From positions 41,343-105,342 of the forward strand of contig JAPOTR010000033.1 of NCBI GenBank assembly GCA_026709085.1: 64,000 nt of DNA, in the 5' to 3' direction. How positions within the stretch are numbered: position 1 is the first letter of the stretch; each line of letters starts with the position of its first letter. Both the position numbers and the translations under genes were made by a program. Source of the DNA: Cyanobacteria bacterium MAG CAR3_bin_5. Its GTDB lineage: Bacteria; Cyanobacteriota; Cyanobacteriia; PCC-6307; Cyanobiaceae. Under the pieces are notes generated by a model. It had not been told where the DNA came from and searched no databases. It was given only the letters and a program-made list of their open reading frames with translations. This document shows, piece by piece, positions 17,364-25,880 of the stretch.

Positions 17364-18506
17364 ATGGCCGATACCCGCTCCCGTTGGCCGCCCCGTTGGT
17401 CACAAGTTCTGCTGTGGGGCATGGGCCTGGCGCTGGTGCTGGCCCTGCCCAGCCTGGTCTCCCCCTTCCGGCTCAACCTGCTGGGTCGCTATCTCTCTCT
17501 GGCCATCGTGGCCCTGGGCATTGACCTGATCTGGGGCTACACGGGGCTGCTGAGCCTGGGCCAGGGCATCTTCTTTGCCCTGGGGGGCTACGGCGCCGCC
17601 ATGCATCTGCAGCTCAACTGCCACAGTTGCAGCCGGGCCGCCGGTGGGCTGCCGGAGTTTTTCGGGCTGTACGGGGTGCAACAGTTGCCCTGGTTCTGGG
17701 AACCCTTCCACTCCCCATGGTTCACCCTGGTGGCCATTTGGCTGGCGCCGGCGTTGGTGGCGGGCCTTCTGGGCTTCCTGGTGTTCCGCAACCGCATCAA
17801 GGGGGTGTATTTCTCCATCCTCACCCAGGCCGCCCTGCTGGTGTTTTTCAACTTCTTCAATGGCCAGCAGAAGCTCATCAACGGCACCAACGGCCTCAAG
17901 ACGGACCTGACCCGGTTGCTGGGGATGATGGTGGGCTCCGACGCCATGCAGCGCAACCTGTTCTGGCTGACGGCCCTGCTGGCGCTCCTCACCTGGCTGC
18001 TGTGCCGTCGGCTGGTGGTGGGGGGGCGCTTCGGCCATGCCCTGCTGGCCATCCGGGACGATGAAGCGCGGCTGCGCTGTCTTGGCTACAACCCCACTCC
18101 GTTCAAGACCATGGTGTTTGCCCTGGCCGGTGGTCTGGCGGGCATATCCGGCGCCCTCTATACCGTCCAGTCCGGGATTGTCTCCCCCCAGTTCATGGCG
18201 GCCCCCTTCTCCATCGAGATGGTCATCTGGGTGGCGGTGGGGGGGCGCGGCACCCTCTGGGGGGCCATGGCGGGGGCCCTGGTCATCAATATGGCCAAGA
18301 GCCTGGTGAGTGAGGCCTGGCCCCAGACCTGGCTGTTCATCCAGGGTGGGCTGTTCCTTCTGGTGGTGACCACCTTGCAGGGTGGGGTGGTGGGGTGGTT
18401 CCAGGAGGGTGGTCCCCGCCGCCTGCTGGCCCGCCTGGGCTGGAGGACCCGGCTCAGCACCTACCCCGCCCTGGAACTGGAGACCGGACCGGAGGGGGAG
18501 GACTGA
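17364..18506 (+). CDS. urtC: Urea ABC transporter permease UrtC
   Basis: 380 residues, LivM-like membrane protein. Recognisable are IDLIWGYTGLLSLGQGIFFA (the GLLSLGQ signature) and LAIRDDEARLRCLGYNPTPF, the EAA-like loop that contacts the ATPases, plus about ten hydrophobic helices. Partner of UrtB. The Cys-containing loop LQLNCHSCSRA is common in cyanobacterial UrtC as far as I recall. Three bases separate it from urtD. Confidence 0.93.
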   Translation: MADTRSRWPPRWSQVLLWGMGLALVLALPSLVSPFRLNLLGRYLSLAIVALGIDLIWGYTGLLSLGQGIFFALGGYGAAMHLQLNCHSCSRAAGGLPEFFGLYGVQQLPWFWEPFHSPWFTLVAIWLAPALVAGLLGFLVFRNRIKGVYFSILTQAALLVFFNFFNGQQKLINGTNGLKTDLTRLLGMMVGSDAMQRNLFWLTALLALLTWLLCRRLVVGGRFGHALLAIRDDEARLRCLGYNPTPFKTMVFALAGGLAGISGALYTVQSGIVSPQFMAAPFSIEMVIWVAVGGRGTLWGAMAGALVINMAKSLVSEAWPQTWLFIQGGLFLLVVTTLQGGVVGWFQEGGPRRLLARLGWRTRLSTYPALELETGPEGED

Positions 18507-18509
18507 CCC

Positions 18510-19280
18510 ATGCCCACCCCCGGCCCCGGATCACCGCTCCTGGAACTGGCTGGCGTCAGCGTCAGCTTTGACGGCTTCCTGGCCTTGAAAAACCTGAACC
18601 TGCAGCTTGCCGCCGGGGAGTTGCGGGCGGTGATTGGTCCCAACGGCGCCGGGAAGACCACCTTCCTGGACGTGATCACCGGCAAGGTGCGTCCCCAGGC
18701 GGGGGACGTGTACTTCCGGGGGCGCTCCCTGCTGGGGCGCAACGAACACCAGATTGCCCGCCTGGGGGTGGGTCGCAAGTTTCAAAGCCCCAGGGTGTTT
18801 GAACAACTGAGCGTGCAGGAGAATCTGGCCCTGGCCGTCAGTACGCCCAAAACCCCCATGGGACTCCTGCGGCGCCATCTCACCGGCGCCCAACGGCAGC
18901 GCATCCACCATCTCCTGGAGGTCATCAACCTGGCTCCCCGCGCCCACCATCGGGCCGGCTCCCTCTCCCACGGGCAGAAACAATGGTTGGAAATCGGCAT
19001 GCTGGTGGTGCAGGCGCCCCGGTTGCTGCTGGTGGACGAGCCCGTTGCCGGCCTCAGCGATGCGGAAACCGAACGCACGGCCGATCTGCTCAGGTCCCTG
19101 GCGGGGGACCATACGGTGCTGGTGATCGAGCACGACATGGAGTTCATCCGCCGCCTGCAAACCCGGGTGACCGTGCTCCACCAGGGCCAGGTGCTCTGTG
19201 AAGGGTCCATGGATCAGGTGCAGACGGATCCCCGGGTGGTGGAGGTCTACCTCGGCGCCGGCCAGGAGGAGCAGCCATGA
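18510..19280 (+). CDS. urtD: Urea ABC transporter ATPase UrtD
   Basis: 256 residues, intact. Walker A GPNGAGKTTFLDVITG is at about residues 44-58, signature SLSHGQKQWLEIGM near 150, and Walker B LLLVDEPVAGLSD near 170. It energises urea import with UrtE. The last 270 bases lie inside a long direct repeat and recur as a headless fragment at 22347-22616. The stop overlaps urtE. Confidence 0.95.
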   Translation: MPTPGPGSPLLELAGVSVSFDGFLALKNLNLQLAAGELRAVIGPNGAGKTTFLDVITGKVRPQAGDVYFRGRSLLGRNEHQIARLGVGRKFQSPRVFEQLSVQENLALAVSTPKTPMGLLRRHLTGAQRQRIHHLLEVINLAPRAHHRAGSLSHGQKQWLEIGMLVVQAPRLLLVDEPVAGLSDAETERTADLLRSLAGDHTVLVIEHDMEFIRRLQTRVTVLHQGQVLCEGSMDQVQTDPRVVEVYLGAGQEEQP

Positions 19281-19990
19281 CGGAGCCCCTGCTGCAGATT
19301 CAGCACCTCACCACCTGCTATGGGGAAAGCCGCATCCTGCGGGACGTGGATCTGCAGATGCAGGGGGGGCAGATGGTGTGCCTCATTGGCCGCAACGGTG
19401 TGGGCAAAACCACCCTGCTCAAAACCGTCATGGGGTTGATCCGTCCCCGGCGGGGCCGGATCCGGCTTGCGGGGCGGGACCTGCTGGCCCTGCCTCCCCA
19501 CCGGCGGGCCAGGGCGGGGATTGGCTACGTGCCCCAGGGACGGGAGATCATTCCCCGGCTGACGGTGCGCGACAACCTGCGACTGGGGCTGGAGGCCCGC
19601 CCCGGTGGCCTGGCCCGCCATGATCGTCCGGATCCCCAGGTGTTCGACCTGTTCCCGGTGTTGGCCACCATGCTGGAGCGGCGGGGTGGGGACCTGAGTG
19701 GCGGCCAGCAACAGCAGTTGGCTATGGCCCGCGCCCTCCAGGGCAGGCCACGACTGCTGCTCCTCGACGAACCCACCGAAGGCATTCAACCCAACGTGGT
19801 GGCCGATATTGAAAAGGCGGTGCGCCGCATCATGGACCGGACCGGCGTCAGTGTGCTGCTGGTGGAGCAGCACCTCCACTTTGTCCGCCAGGCCCACACC
19901 TACTACGCCATGCAGAAGGGTGGAATCGTGGCCAGCGGTCCCACGGCGGACCTGTCCCAGGCGGTGATCAACCGATTTTTAAGCGTGTGA
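19277..19990 (+). CDS. urtE: Urea ABC transporter ATPase UrtE, copy 1
   Basis: 237 residues. Walker A GRNGVGKTTLLKTVMG, signature DLSGGQQQQLAMARAL and Walker B LLLLDEPTEGIQP are complete, as is the switch His in LVEQHLHF. It is the second ATPase of the urea transporter. Its start overlaps urtD, so this is the operonic copy. An identical copy stands at 22613-23326. Confidence 0.95.
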   Translation: MTEPLLQIQHLTTCYGESRILRDVDLQMQGGQMVCLIGRNGVGKTTLLKTVMGLIRPRRGRIRLAGRDLLALPPHRRARAGIGYVPQGREIIPRLTVRDNLRLGLEARPGGLARHDRPDPQVFDLFPVLATMLERRGGDLSGGQQQQLAMARALQGRPRLLLLDEPTEGIQPNVVADIEKAVRRIMDRTGVSVLLVEQHLHFVRQAHTYYAMQKGGIVASGPTADLSQAVINRFLSV

Positions 19991-20064
19991 GAGAAAAACG
20001 GCCAGGGGCTTGCCAAAACCGTGTGACGTTTCGTATGGTGTGTAGAAATACTTACCGCTTCCCC

Positions 20065-20130
20065 ATGGCCCTGATTCTGTTCGCCGTCTGGATCCTGTTC
20101 TTTCTCTCCCGGATCGAGGTGCTGGCCTGA
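20065..20130 (+). CDS. Tiny single-helix peptide between urtE and ilvA, copy 1
   Basis: 21 codons, MALILFAVWILFFLSRIEVLA, almost entirely one hydrophobic helix. An in-frame ATG at 20035 would add ten residues. It is repeated at 23401. Its size and form recall small photosystem or cytochrome subunits, but I do not recognise it. No clear ribosome site is visible. Confidence 0.3.
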   Translation: MALILFAVWILFFLSRIEVLA

Positions 20131-20218
20131 GACCTGTTGCGGGCGCCCATGTGGGTCAAGCCCGTAGCGGTAACGTGGGTAGCAATCAGGAGCAGCCCTC
20201 ACGCCCTCACCCCCACCG

Positions 20219-20305
20219 ATGGACTCCACCGAACCCCCAGCACGAAGCCACAGCTACCTGGAACGGGCAACTGGTCGTAGGCGCAGGGCAGCCTTCGTCA
20301 ATTGA
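20219..20305 (+). pseudogene. ilvA 5' fragment left by the insertion
   Basis: Starts with the same MDSTEPPARSHSYLER as intact ilvA at 23555, then leaves the repeat after 16 codons and ends after 13 unrelated codons. It marks the right border of the left repeat copy. Confidence 0.9.
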
Positions 20306-20497
20306 TCCAAAGTGATAGTCCCGAAGCCCATCGCTTTGGAGAGACCTGTTTCTCTACCTTAGCAGTGTGGTATCTCCCAGTCGACTTCTAGACACAATGA
20401 ACTTCTTCTCTCCATACTCATGCTTGGGAATCATTGTTGAGTTTTATCCTTGGAGAGATTTCTGAAAAGACTAATCCTGAGATCTTCTAGTCCTTCC
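20306..20497. other. Left spacer of the inserted segment
   Basis: AT-richer noncoding sequence between the broken ilvA start and the methylase stop. It contains ctagtccttccctagaaggat, an imperfect inverted repeat near 20486 that may end the minus-strand methylase transcript. No gene seen. Confidence 0.4.
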
Positions 20498-21085
20498 CTA
20501 GAAGGATAAAGCAAGGCATTGAGTACCTCTCCCAATCAGCTTACTGTGCAAATGCTTAAGGTTCACTACCGCACCGAAAGGTAGAAACATTTCCTCGAAG
20601 CGATCATATCTCTGCCCCCAATACACCATAGCACAGGACATTGGGGCACCTTTGCCCGTATCCTTTCCGTTTTCTAAAAAGCGGAGGCGCGTATCGTAAA
20701 GGAAGGCAACGCCGTCTGCTGCGCCAAACACGAAATTCTTCCAATGCCGTGTATTCGTCGCTACCGGTACAAGGGCGAGAACCTCGGAATTGTGTTGGAA
20801 GTGCGCTTCTCTGCACCTTCTCAGCCAGTCTCTAATGCCTGTTCCCCGCTCCCTGTCTCGCCCGTAAGGCGGGTTCACGAAAATCGTAGATGCATTCCAT
20901 GGATCCACCAAACCGTCAGAATGCGGCAAGCGGTATTCAACTGTAGCGTTGACGATGGAATACTGGTTTGAACATGGGTCGAGGCCGATTGTCCCCCCGA
21001 AAAAATCCCGAATGAGGTTCACGTACTTTGGAGGTGTGCCCCAATGCTGGCTGACTACCTCCACGTTGCTTCGACCCGCTGTCAT
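20498..21085 (-). CDS. Phage-type DNA N6-adenine methylase
   Basis: 195 residues from the ATG that overlaps the restriction gene stop (AAAATGACA). Motifs are QHWGTPPKYVNLIRDFF at the N-terminus, IGLDPCSNQY (SAM site) and IFVNPPYGR (catalytic NPPY), the pattern of the small Dam-like methylases of PF05869 often found in phages. Then LALVPVATNTRHWKNFVF and AFLYDTRLRFL. It presumably protects DNA against the coupled nuclease at 21082-22206. Composition is clearly more AT-rich than the flanking urt genes, in line with transfer. Confidence 0.85.
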   Translation of the reverse strand: MTAGRSNVEVVSQHWGTPPKYVNLIRDFFGGTIGLDPCSNQYSIVNATVEYRLPHSDGLVDPWNASTIFVNPPYGRDRERGTGIRDWLRRCREAHFQHNSEVLALVPVATNTRHWKNFVFGAADGVAFLYDTRLRFLENGKDTGKGAPMSCAMVYWGQRYDRFEEMFLPFGAVVNLKHLHSKLIGRGTQCLALSF

Positions 21086-22206
21086 TTTGCAAGACTTCCT
21101 AGATCGGCTCTCAGAGAGGTAAGCGTACCACCGTCCGGCGCTATGACATTGAACCACGTTTCAATTCTGGATTCATACTTCGTGAAATAGGCGCGTAGCA
21201 CTCGGTCGGCTTTGGTATCAATGCGGATTTTAGTAAATCTGTTATTTCCTCTCTGACCTGGATAACTCTGGTGAAAAGCAGCACTTGCCGACTTCAGTTC
21301 ATCCGCAGGTTGCAGAAGGAGGTCAACTATAAACTTAGTAAGGCCATTGTCAGTGAGAAAAAGCAGCCAATCATAAGACTGTGCCAGAACGCGAAGCTCT
21401 TTGTTCTGATTGTCTGATGTGAACCAATTTCCATGGTTGCTCACGATGCCTATGGTGAGCATGAACTCCGTAAAGTTATCTCTCGATGCGGCATTAATTA
21501 TCTCCCTTTGCAGTTCATGATACGGACCAGAGCGAAATTGACCGTCATTTTGTTCGAGGATACCTTGAAACTGGCCACTTCTCAGCCGCACTTTCTGCAA
21601 GGATGACACTGAACGGGCGACATATGAACCTTGCTTTGCCTTCTCGATTGTCTGCGGCCCTTTCCGCATCCCTTCTTCCACACCCACTCGTTTGCACTCT
21701 ACTATTGCGAAGGGTGACGCGGTCAGTTCACAGATGAAGATTGTACAGGCACTTTTGTCCAGGACTTCAATGTTTGCAACGACAGGGCCACTGTCTATCT
21801 CCGCCAGTACAGTGGCGTTTCTCTTCACCAAGTCCTTGTCAAGGATCGAACTAGACTTGAGTAAACAGTCCTTAGGACAGGGCCAACTGTGGCGCAGCTT
21901 CCTCGGTGTAATTGGAAGCGACAAAGGTGTAATTTCTGCGCGATGCTTTGCAAGCACTGGGTGAAGAGAGAATTCTACGTTGTGGACAATCTTTGAGTTT
22001 CCAAACTCCGGCACTTTACGCTCAATGACAATGTGGTCTGATAAGCCCCATGTACGAAGGGTATAGTAGGTAATAATCTCAACGAGTGTGCCCAAAGCCC
22101 TACCTGCAGCCTTCTTGGGGTTTGCTGCATAGTGGAAGACCTGACCTGCAAGAGTTTTCTGTAGCGCGTCAATTGACTTGTAGCTACTGCTGCGTGATTC
22201 AGTCAT
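21082..22206 (-). CDS. Putative restriction endonuclease paired with the methylase
   Basis: 374 residues, no family recognised. Around residues 150-175 it reads TIFICELTASPFAIVECKRVGVEEG. The E-x-K after hydrophobic residues fits the end of a PD-(D/E)XK nuclease core, with an upstream acidic residue in FICELTAS or AEIDSG. The four-base overlap with the downstream methylase, the shared composition and the isolated two-gene insertion support a Type II-like R-M pair. The endonuclease assignment is inference from context plus motif. Recognition sequence unknown. Confidence 0.6.
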   Translation of the reverse strand: MTESRSSSYKSIDALQKTLAGQVFHYAANPKKAAGRALGTLVEIITYYTLRTWGLSDHIVIERKVPEFGNSKIVHNVEFSLHPVLAKHRAEITPLSLPITPRKLRHSWPCPKDCLLKSSSILDKDLVKRNATVLAEIDSGPVVANIEVLDKSACTIFICELTASPFAIVECKRVGVEEGMRKGPQTIEKAKQGSYVARSVSSLQKVRLRSGQFQGILEQNDGQFRSGPYHELQREIINAASRDNFTEFMLTIGIVSNHGNWFTSDNQNKELRVLAQSYDWLLFLTDNGLTKFIVDLLLQPADELKSASAAFHQSYPGQRGNNRFTKIRIDTKADRVLRAYFTKYESRIETWFNVIAPDGGTLTSLRADLGSLAK

Positions 22207-22346
22207 TACTGCTGTTTAGTCTGATAAGCCCTAGAGGGTTGGGTGCAATGCCAGTAAAGCTCATCAGCGTTGACTTGTCAAGCACGGTTCCCCCGGCGTT
22301 CTGGCACATTCGCCCTTAGGTGCATACGGGTTGGGATGTGGTGGCG

Positions 22347-22616
22347 CAGGCGCCCCGGTTGCTGCTGGTGGACGAGCCCGTTGCCGGCCTCAGCGATGCG
22401 GAAACCGAACGCACGGCCGATCTGCTCAGGTCCCTGGCGGGGGACCATACGGTGCTGGTGATCGAGCACGACATGGAGTTCATCCGCCGCCTGCAAACCC
22501 GGGTGACCGTGCTCCACCAGGGCCAGGTGCTCTGTGAAGGGTCCATGGATCAGGTGCAGACGGATCCCCGGGTGGTGGAGGTCTACCTCGGCGCCGGCCA
22601 GGAGGAGCAGCCATGA
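22347..22616 (+). pseudogene. Headless urtD fragment
   Basis: Last 89 codons of urtD, identical in reading to the intact gene from QAPRLLLVDEPVAGL to the stop. The Walker A and signature motifs are missing, so no functional ATPase can result. It marks the left border of the right repeat copy. Confidence 0.95.
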
Positions 22617-23326
22617 CGGAGCCCCTGCTGCAGATTCAGCACCTCACCACCTGCTATGGGGAAAGCCGCATCCTGCGGGACGTGGATCTGCAGATGCAGG
22701 GGGGGCAGATGGTGTGCCTCATTGGCCGCAACGGTGTGGGCAAAACCACCCTGCTCAAAACCGTCATGGGGTTGATCCGTCCCCGGCGGGGCCGGATCCG
22801 GCTTGCGGGGCGGGACCTGCTGGCCCTGCCTCCCCACCGGCGGGCCAGGGCGGGGATTGGCTACGTGCCCCAGGGACGGGAGATCATTCCCCGGCTGACG
22901 GTGCGCGACAACCTGCGACTGGGGCTGGAGGCCCGCCCCGGTGGCCTGGCCCGCCATGATCGTCCGGATCCCCAGGTGTTCGACCTGTTCCCGGTGTTGG
23001 CCACCATGCTGGAGCGGCGGGGTGGGGACCTGAGTGGCGGCCAGCAACAGCAGTTGGCTATGGCCCGCGCCCTCCAGGGCAGGCCACGACTGCTGCTCCT
23101 CGACGAACCCACCGAAGGCATTCAACCCAACGTGGTGGCCGATATTGAAAAGGCGGTGCGCCGCATCATGGACCGGACCGGCGTCAGTGTGCTGCTGGTG
23201 GAGCAGCACCTCCACTTTGTCCGCCAGGCCCACACCTACTACGCCATGCAGAAGGGTGGAATCGTGGCCAGCGGTCCCACGGCGGACCTGTCCCAGGCGG
23301 TGATCAACCGATTTTTAAGCGTGTGA
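22613..23326 (+). CDS. urtE: UrtE, copy 2
   Basis: 237 residues, identical in translation to 19277-19990, with all ABC motifs. It lacks the normal operon context: upstream are only a urtD fragment and the inserted minus-strand genes, so expression depends on some promoter within or beyond the insert. The identity points to a recent duplication or ongoing gene conversion. Confidence 0.93.
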   Translation: MTEPLLQIQHLTTCYGESRILRDVDLQMQGGQMVCLIGRNGVGKTTLLKTVMGLIRPRRGRIRLAGRDLLALPPHRRARAGIGYVPQGREIIPRLTVRDNLRLGLEARPGGLARHDRPDPQVFDLFPVLATMLERRGGDLSGGQQQQLAMARALQGRPRLLLLDEPTEGIQPNVVADIEKAVRRIMDRTGVSVLLVEQHLHFVRQAHTYYAMQKGGIVASGPTADLSQAVINRFLSV

Positions 23327-23400
23327 GAGAAAAACGGCCAGGGGCTTGCCAAAACCGTGTGACGTTTCGTATGGTGTGTAGAAATACTTACCGCTTCCCC

Positions 23401-23466
23401 ATGGCCCTGATTCTGTTCGCCGTCTGGATCCTGTTCTTTCTCTCCCGGATCGAGGTGCTGGCCTGA
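23401..23466 (+). CDS. Tiny single-helix peptide, copy 2
   Basis: Same 21 codons as 20065-20130. In this copy it precedes intact ilvA, as it would have before the insertion. Confidence 0.3.
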   Translation: MALILFAVWILFFLSRIEVLA

Positions 23467-23554
23467 GACCTGTTGCGGGCGCCCATGTGGGTCAAGCCCG
23501 TAGCGGTAACGTGGGTAGCAATCAGGAGCAGCCCTCACGCCCTCACCCCCACCG

Positions 23555-25090
23555 ATGGACTCCACCGAACCCCCAGCACGAAGCCACAGCTACCTGGAAC
23601 GGATTCTGCGGGCCCGGGTGTACGACGTGGCCATTGAAAGCCCCCTGGAGGTGGCCAGAAACCTGAGCCGCGCCCTGGGCAACCAGGTGTGGTTCAAGCG
23701 GGAGGATTTGCAGTCGGTATTTTCCTTCAAGTTGCGGGGCGCCTACAACCGCATCCGGCTGCTGTCGGCAGAAGAACTCGAACGGGGCGTGGTGACCGCC
23801 AGCGCCGGCAACCACGCCCAGGGTGTGGCCCTGGCGGCCCAGCGCCGTGGTTGCCGCGCCGTGATCGTGATGCCTGGCGTCACCCCCGCCGTTAAGGTGC
23901 GCAACGTGACCCGCCTGGGGGCCGAGGTGGTGCTCCACGGCAAATCCTTTGACGATGCCTGCAGCCATGCCCGGAAGCTGGTGAAAGAGCAGGGGCTCTG
24001 CTTTATTCACGCCTTTGACGACCCGGAGGTGATTGCCGGCCAGGGCACCATCGGCATGGAAATCCTGCGCCAACTGCCGGAGCCGCCGGCGGCCATCTAC
24101 GTGGCCGTGGGGGGCGGGGGATTAATCAGCGGCATTGCCGCCTATGTCAAAGCCCTGTGGCCCCAGGTGGAGATCATCGGCGTGGAGCCCGTCGATTCCG
24201 ACAGCATGACCCGCTCCCTGGCGGCTGGCCGGCGAGTGTGTCTGGAGCAGGTGGGCATCTTTGCGGACGGTGTGGCGGTGCGGCAGGTGGGGAAGGAAAC
24301 CTTTCGTCTGTGCCGCCAGTATGTGGACCACATGGTGCTGGTGGATACGGACGCCATCTGTGCAGCCATCAAGGACGTCTTTGAAGACACCCGCTCCGTG
24401 CTGGAGCCGTCCGGCGCCCTGGCCGTTGCCGGTCTGAAGCAGGACGTGGTGCGCCGGGGCCGGCGGGATCAGCAACTGGTGGCCGTGGCCTGTGGCGCCA
24501 ACATGAACTTTGACCGGTTGCGCTTTGTGGCGGAGCGGGCGGAACTGGGGGCGGAGCGGGAAGCCCTGCTGGCGGTCACCATCCCGGAGCGCCCCGGCAG
24601 CCTGCTGCGGTTCTGCTCCATGTTGGGCAACCACAACCTGACGGAGTTCAGCTATCGCATGGCGGATCCCCAGCAGGCCCATATCTTTATTGGCGTGGAG
24701 GTACACGGTCGCAGTGACACCGAAGCGCTGGTACGGAAGCTGCAGGAGGGGGGCTTTGCCGCCGTGAACCTCAGCGACGACGAACTCTCGAAAGTCCACA
24801 TCCGCCACATGGTGGGAGGCCGCTGTCCGGCAGCCAGCGGCGAGCTGCTCTACCGCTTTCAGTTTCCCGAGCGGCCTGGGGCCCTGATGCACTTTGTCTC
24901 CCGTATGCGACCCACCTGGAATCTGAGCATGTTTCATTACCGCAACCAGGGGGCGGACTACGGGCGTATTGTGGTGGCCGTACAGGTGCCTGAAACAGAG
25001 CGACAGGAATGGCAGGCTTTCCTGGAAACCTTGGGCTATCGCTATTGGGATGAAACCGGTAACCAGGCCTATCAACTCTTCCTCGCCTGA
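23555..25090 (+). CDS. ilvA: Threonine ammonia-lyase (biosynthetic)
   Basis: 511 residues. It converts threonine to 2-oxobutanoate and ammonia, the first step of isoleucine synthesis. The PLP lysine is in SVFSFKLRGAYNRI (near residue 57), followed by SAGNHAQGVALAA and the glycine loop VAVGGGGLISGIA that holds the phosphate. Two ACT-like regulatory regions (about 330-510, with ERPGSLLRFCSMLG and ERPGALMHFVSRM) imply feedback control by isoleucine. The first 16 codons lie in the direct repeat, so this is the restored intact copy. Confidence 0.95.
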   Translation: MDSTEPPARSHSYLERILRARVYDVAIESPLEVARNLSRALGNQVWFKREDLQSVFSFKLRGAYNRIRLLSAEELERGVVTASAGNHAQGVALAAQRRGCRAVIVMPGVTPAVKVRNVTRLGAEVVLHGKSFDDACSHARKLVKEQGLCFIHAFDDPEVIAGQGTIGMEILRQLPEPPAAIYVAVGGGGLISGIAAYVKALWPQVEIIGVEPVDSDSMTRSLAAGRRVCLEQVGIFADGVAVRQVGKETFRLCRQYVDHMVLVDTDAICAAIKDVFEDTRSVLEPSGALAVAGLKQDVVRRGRRDQQLVAVACGANMNFDRLRFVAERAELGAEREALLAVTIPERPGSLLRFCSMLGNHNLTEFSYRMADPQQAHIFIGVEVHGRSDTEALVRKLQEGGFAAVNLSDDELSKVHIRHMVGGRCPAASGELLYRFQFPERPGALMHFVSRMRPTWNLSMFHYRNQGADYGRIVVAVQVPETERQEWQAFLETLGYRYWDETGNQAYQLFLA

Positions 25091-25607
25091 GACAGAGGGC
25101 GCCGCAGAGGGAGTTGCGGCGGCAGGGTTGTCCCTCCCTGCCCGACTGGAAGCCATTCTCTATCTCAAGGGCCGTGCCGTGACGCTCAAGGAGTTGGCCC
25201 GACTGGCCGGCTGCTCCTGCGAGGAGGCTTCCACCGCTTTGATGATCCTGATGGCGGACTACGCCCACCGCGAGACCGCCCTGGAAATTCGCCAGGATGA
25301 CGATGGGTACAGCCTGCAACTGCGGGCAGACCTGGCGGAGTTGGTTCATATCCTGGTCCCCCTCAATCTGGGCGCCGCCACCCTGCGCACCCTGGCTGCC
25401 ATTGCCCTCAAGCAACCCATCCGCCAGGCCGCACTGGTGGACCTGCGGGGTTCGGGAGCCTATGAGCACATCAAGGAACTGCTGGCCCAGGGTTTCATTA
25501 CACGCCGCCGGGAACAGGACGGCCGCTCCTACTGGCTCACCCTCACCGAAAAATTCCACCGCACCTACGCCGTCATGCCCCTGAAGCCACCGAAGGAAGA
25601 ACCATGA
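25050..25607 (+). CDS. scpB: Segregation and condensation protein B
   Basis: About 185 residues. LPARLEAILYLKGRAVTLKE and LAAIALKQPIRQAALVDLRG are typical of the two winged-helix domains of ScpB, the kleisin-associated subunit of the SMC condensin. VDLRGSGAYEHIKELLAQGFI and GRSYWLTLTEKFHRTYAV form the second domain. I use the ATG at 25050, which overlaps ilvA by 41 bases; a later start near the LSLPARLEA segment is possible. Confidence 0.85.
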   Translation: MKPVTRPINSSSPETEGAAEGVAAAGLSLPARLEAILYLKGRAVTLKELARLAGCSCEEASTALMILMADYAHRETALEIRQDDDGYSLQLRADLAELVHILVPLNLGAATLRTLAAIALKQPIRQAALVDLRGSGAYEHIKELLAQGFITRRREQDGRSYWLTLTEKFHRTYAVMPLKPPKEEP

Positions 25608-25629
25608 GAGGGGAAGGCCGCCCATGATG

Positions 25630-25880
25630 ATCGCTATCGACGCCGTGACCGCTGTCACCACCCTGATGGCTGCCCGGCGGTGAGAGAAGCCAATCGCCTG
25701 GGTCAGGTGTTCATGGACAGCGGAGCGAAAGTCATCGTCTTCCACCACTCTTTTCAATAGCTCTTTGTTCCCCTCCATACGTACAATCAACAGGTCATCG
25801 AGCTTACGGTTCAGGGAAGCTGCAAAGTCCGCAAAATTATTAAGGAACCCCTGGAGAAGGTTTTTGGGAGGTGGCAGGGG
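25630..25880 (-). pseudogene. Remnant of a restriction helicase subunit (HsdR-like C-terminus)
   Basis: On the minus strand one frame reads NLLQGFLNNFADFAASLNRK, LDDLLIVRMEGNKELLKRVV and EDDDFRSAVHEHLTQAI. This resembles the extreme C-terminus of Type I restriction R subunits (…RMEGNEE…ND.FR..V). Nothing recognisable precedes it upstream and no start exists. It lies 1.7 kb from the single-chain R-M gene at 27565 and probably marks an older defence insertion next to scpB. Confidence 0.45.

Larger units (their letters stand above)
19011..20266. repeat. 1256-bp direct repeat, left copy
   Basis: Matches 22347-23602 at a constant offset of 3336. It contains the urtD 3' end, all of urtE, a small ORF and the first 16 codons of ilvA. 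UrtE translations from both copies are identical and the noncoding stretches read the same by eye. The left copy is continuous with intact urtD. Its right edge (…ggaacgg) is where ilvA breaks off. Confidence 0.97.
22347..23602. repeat. 1256-bp direct repeat, right copy
   Basis: Partner of 19011-20266. It is continuous on its right with intact ilvA. The 2080 bases between the two copies hold only the restriction-methylation pair. Confidence 0.97.

Noticed and set aside
20065..20130. Small ORF as a named photosystem or cytochrome b6f subunit
   Set aside because: One hydrophobic helix is not enough, and the sequence matches none of the small subunits I know (PsbI, PsbM, PetN, PetL, PsaM).
24771..25790. 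A 339-codon minus frame spanning scpB and ilvA ends
   Set aside because: Only its first 50 codons, outside scpB, carry signal (the HsdR-like tail); the rest is antisense to scpB and ilvA.
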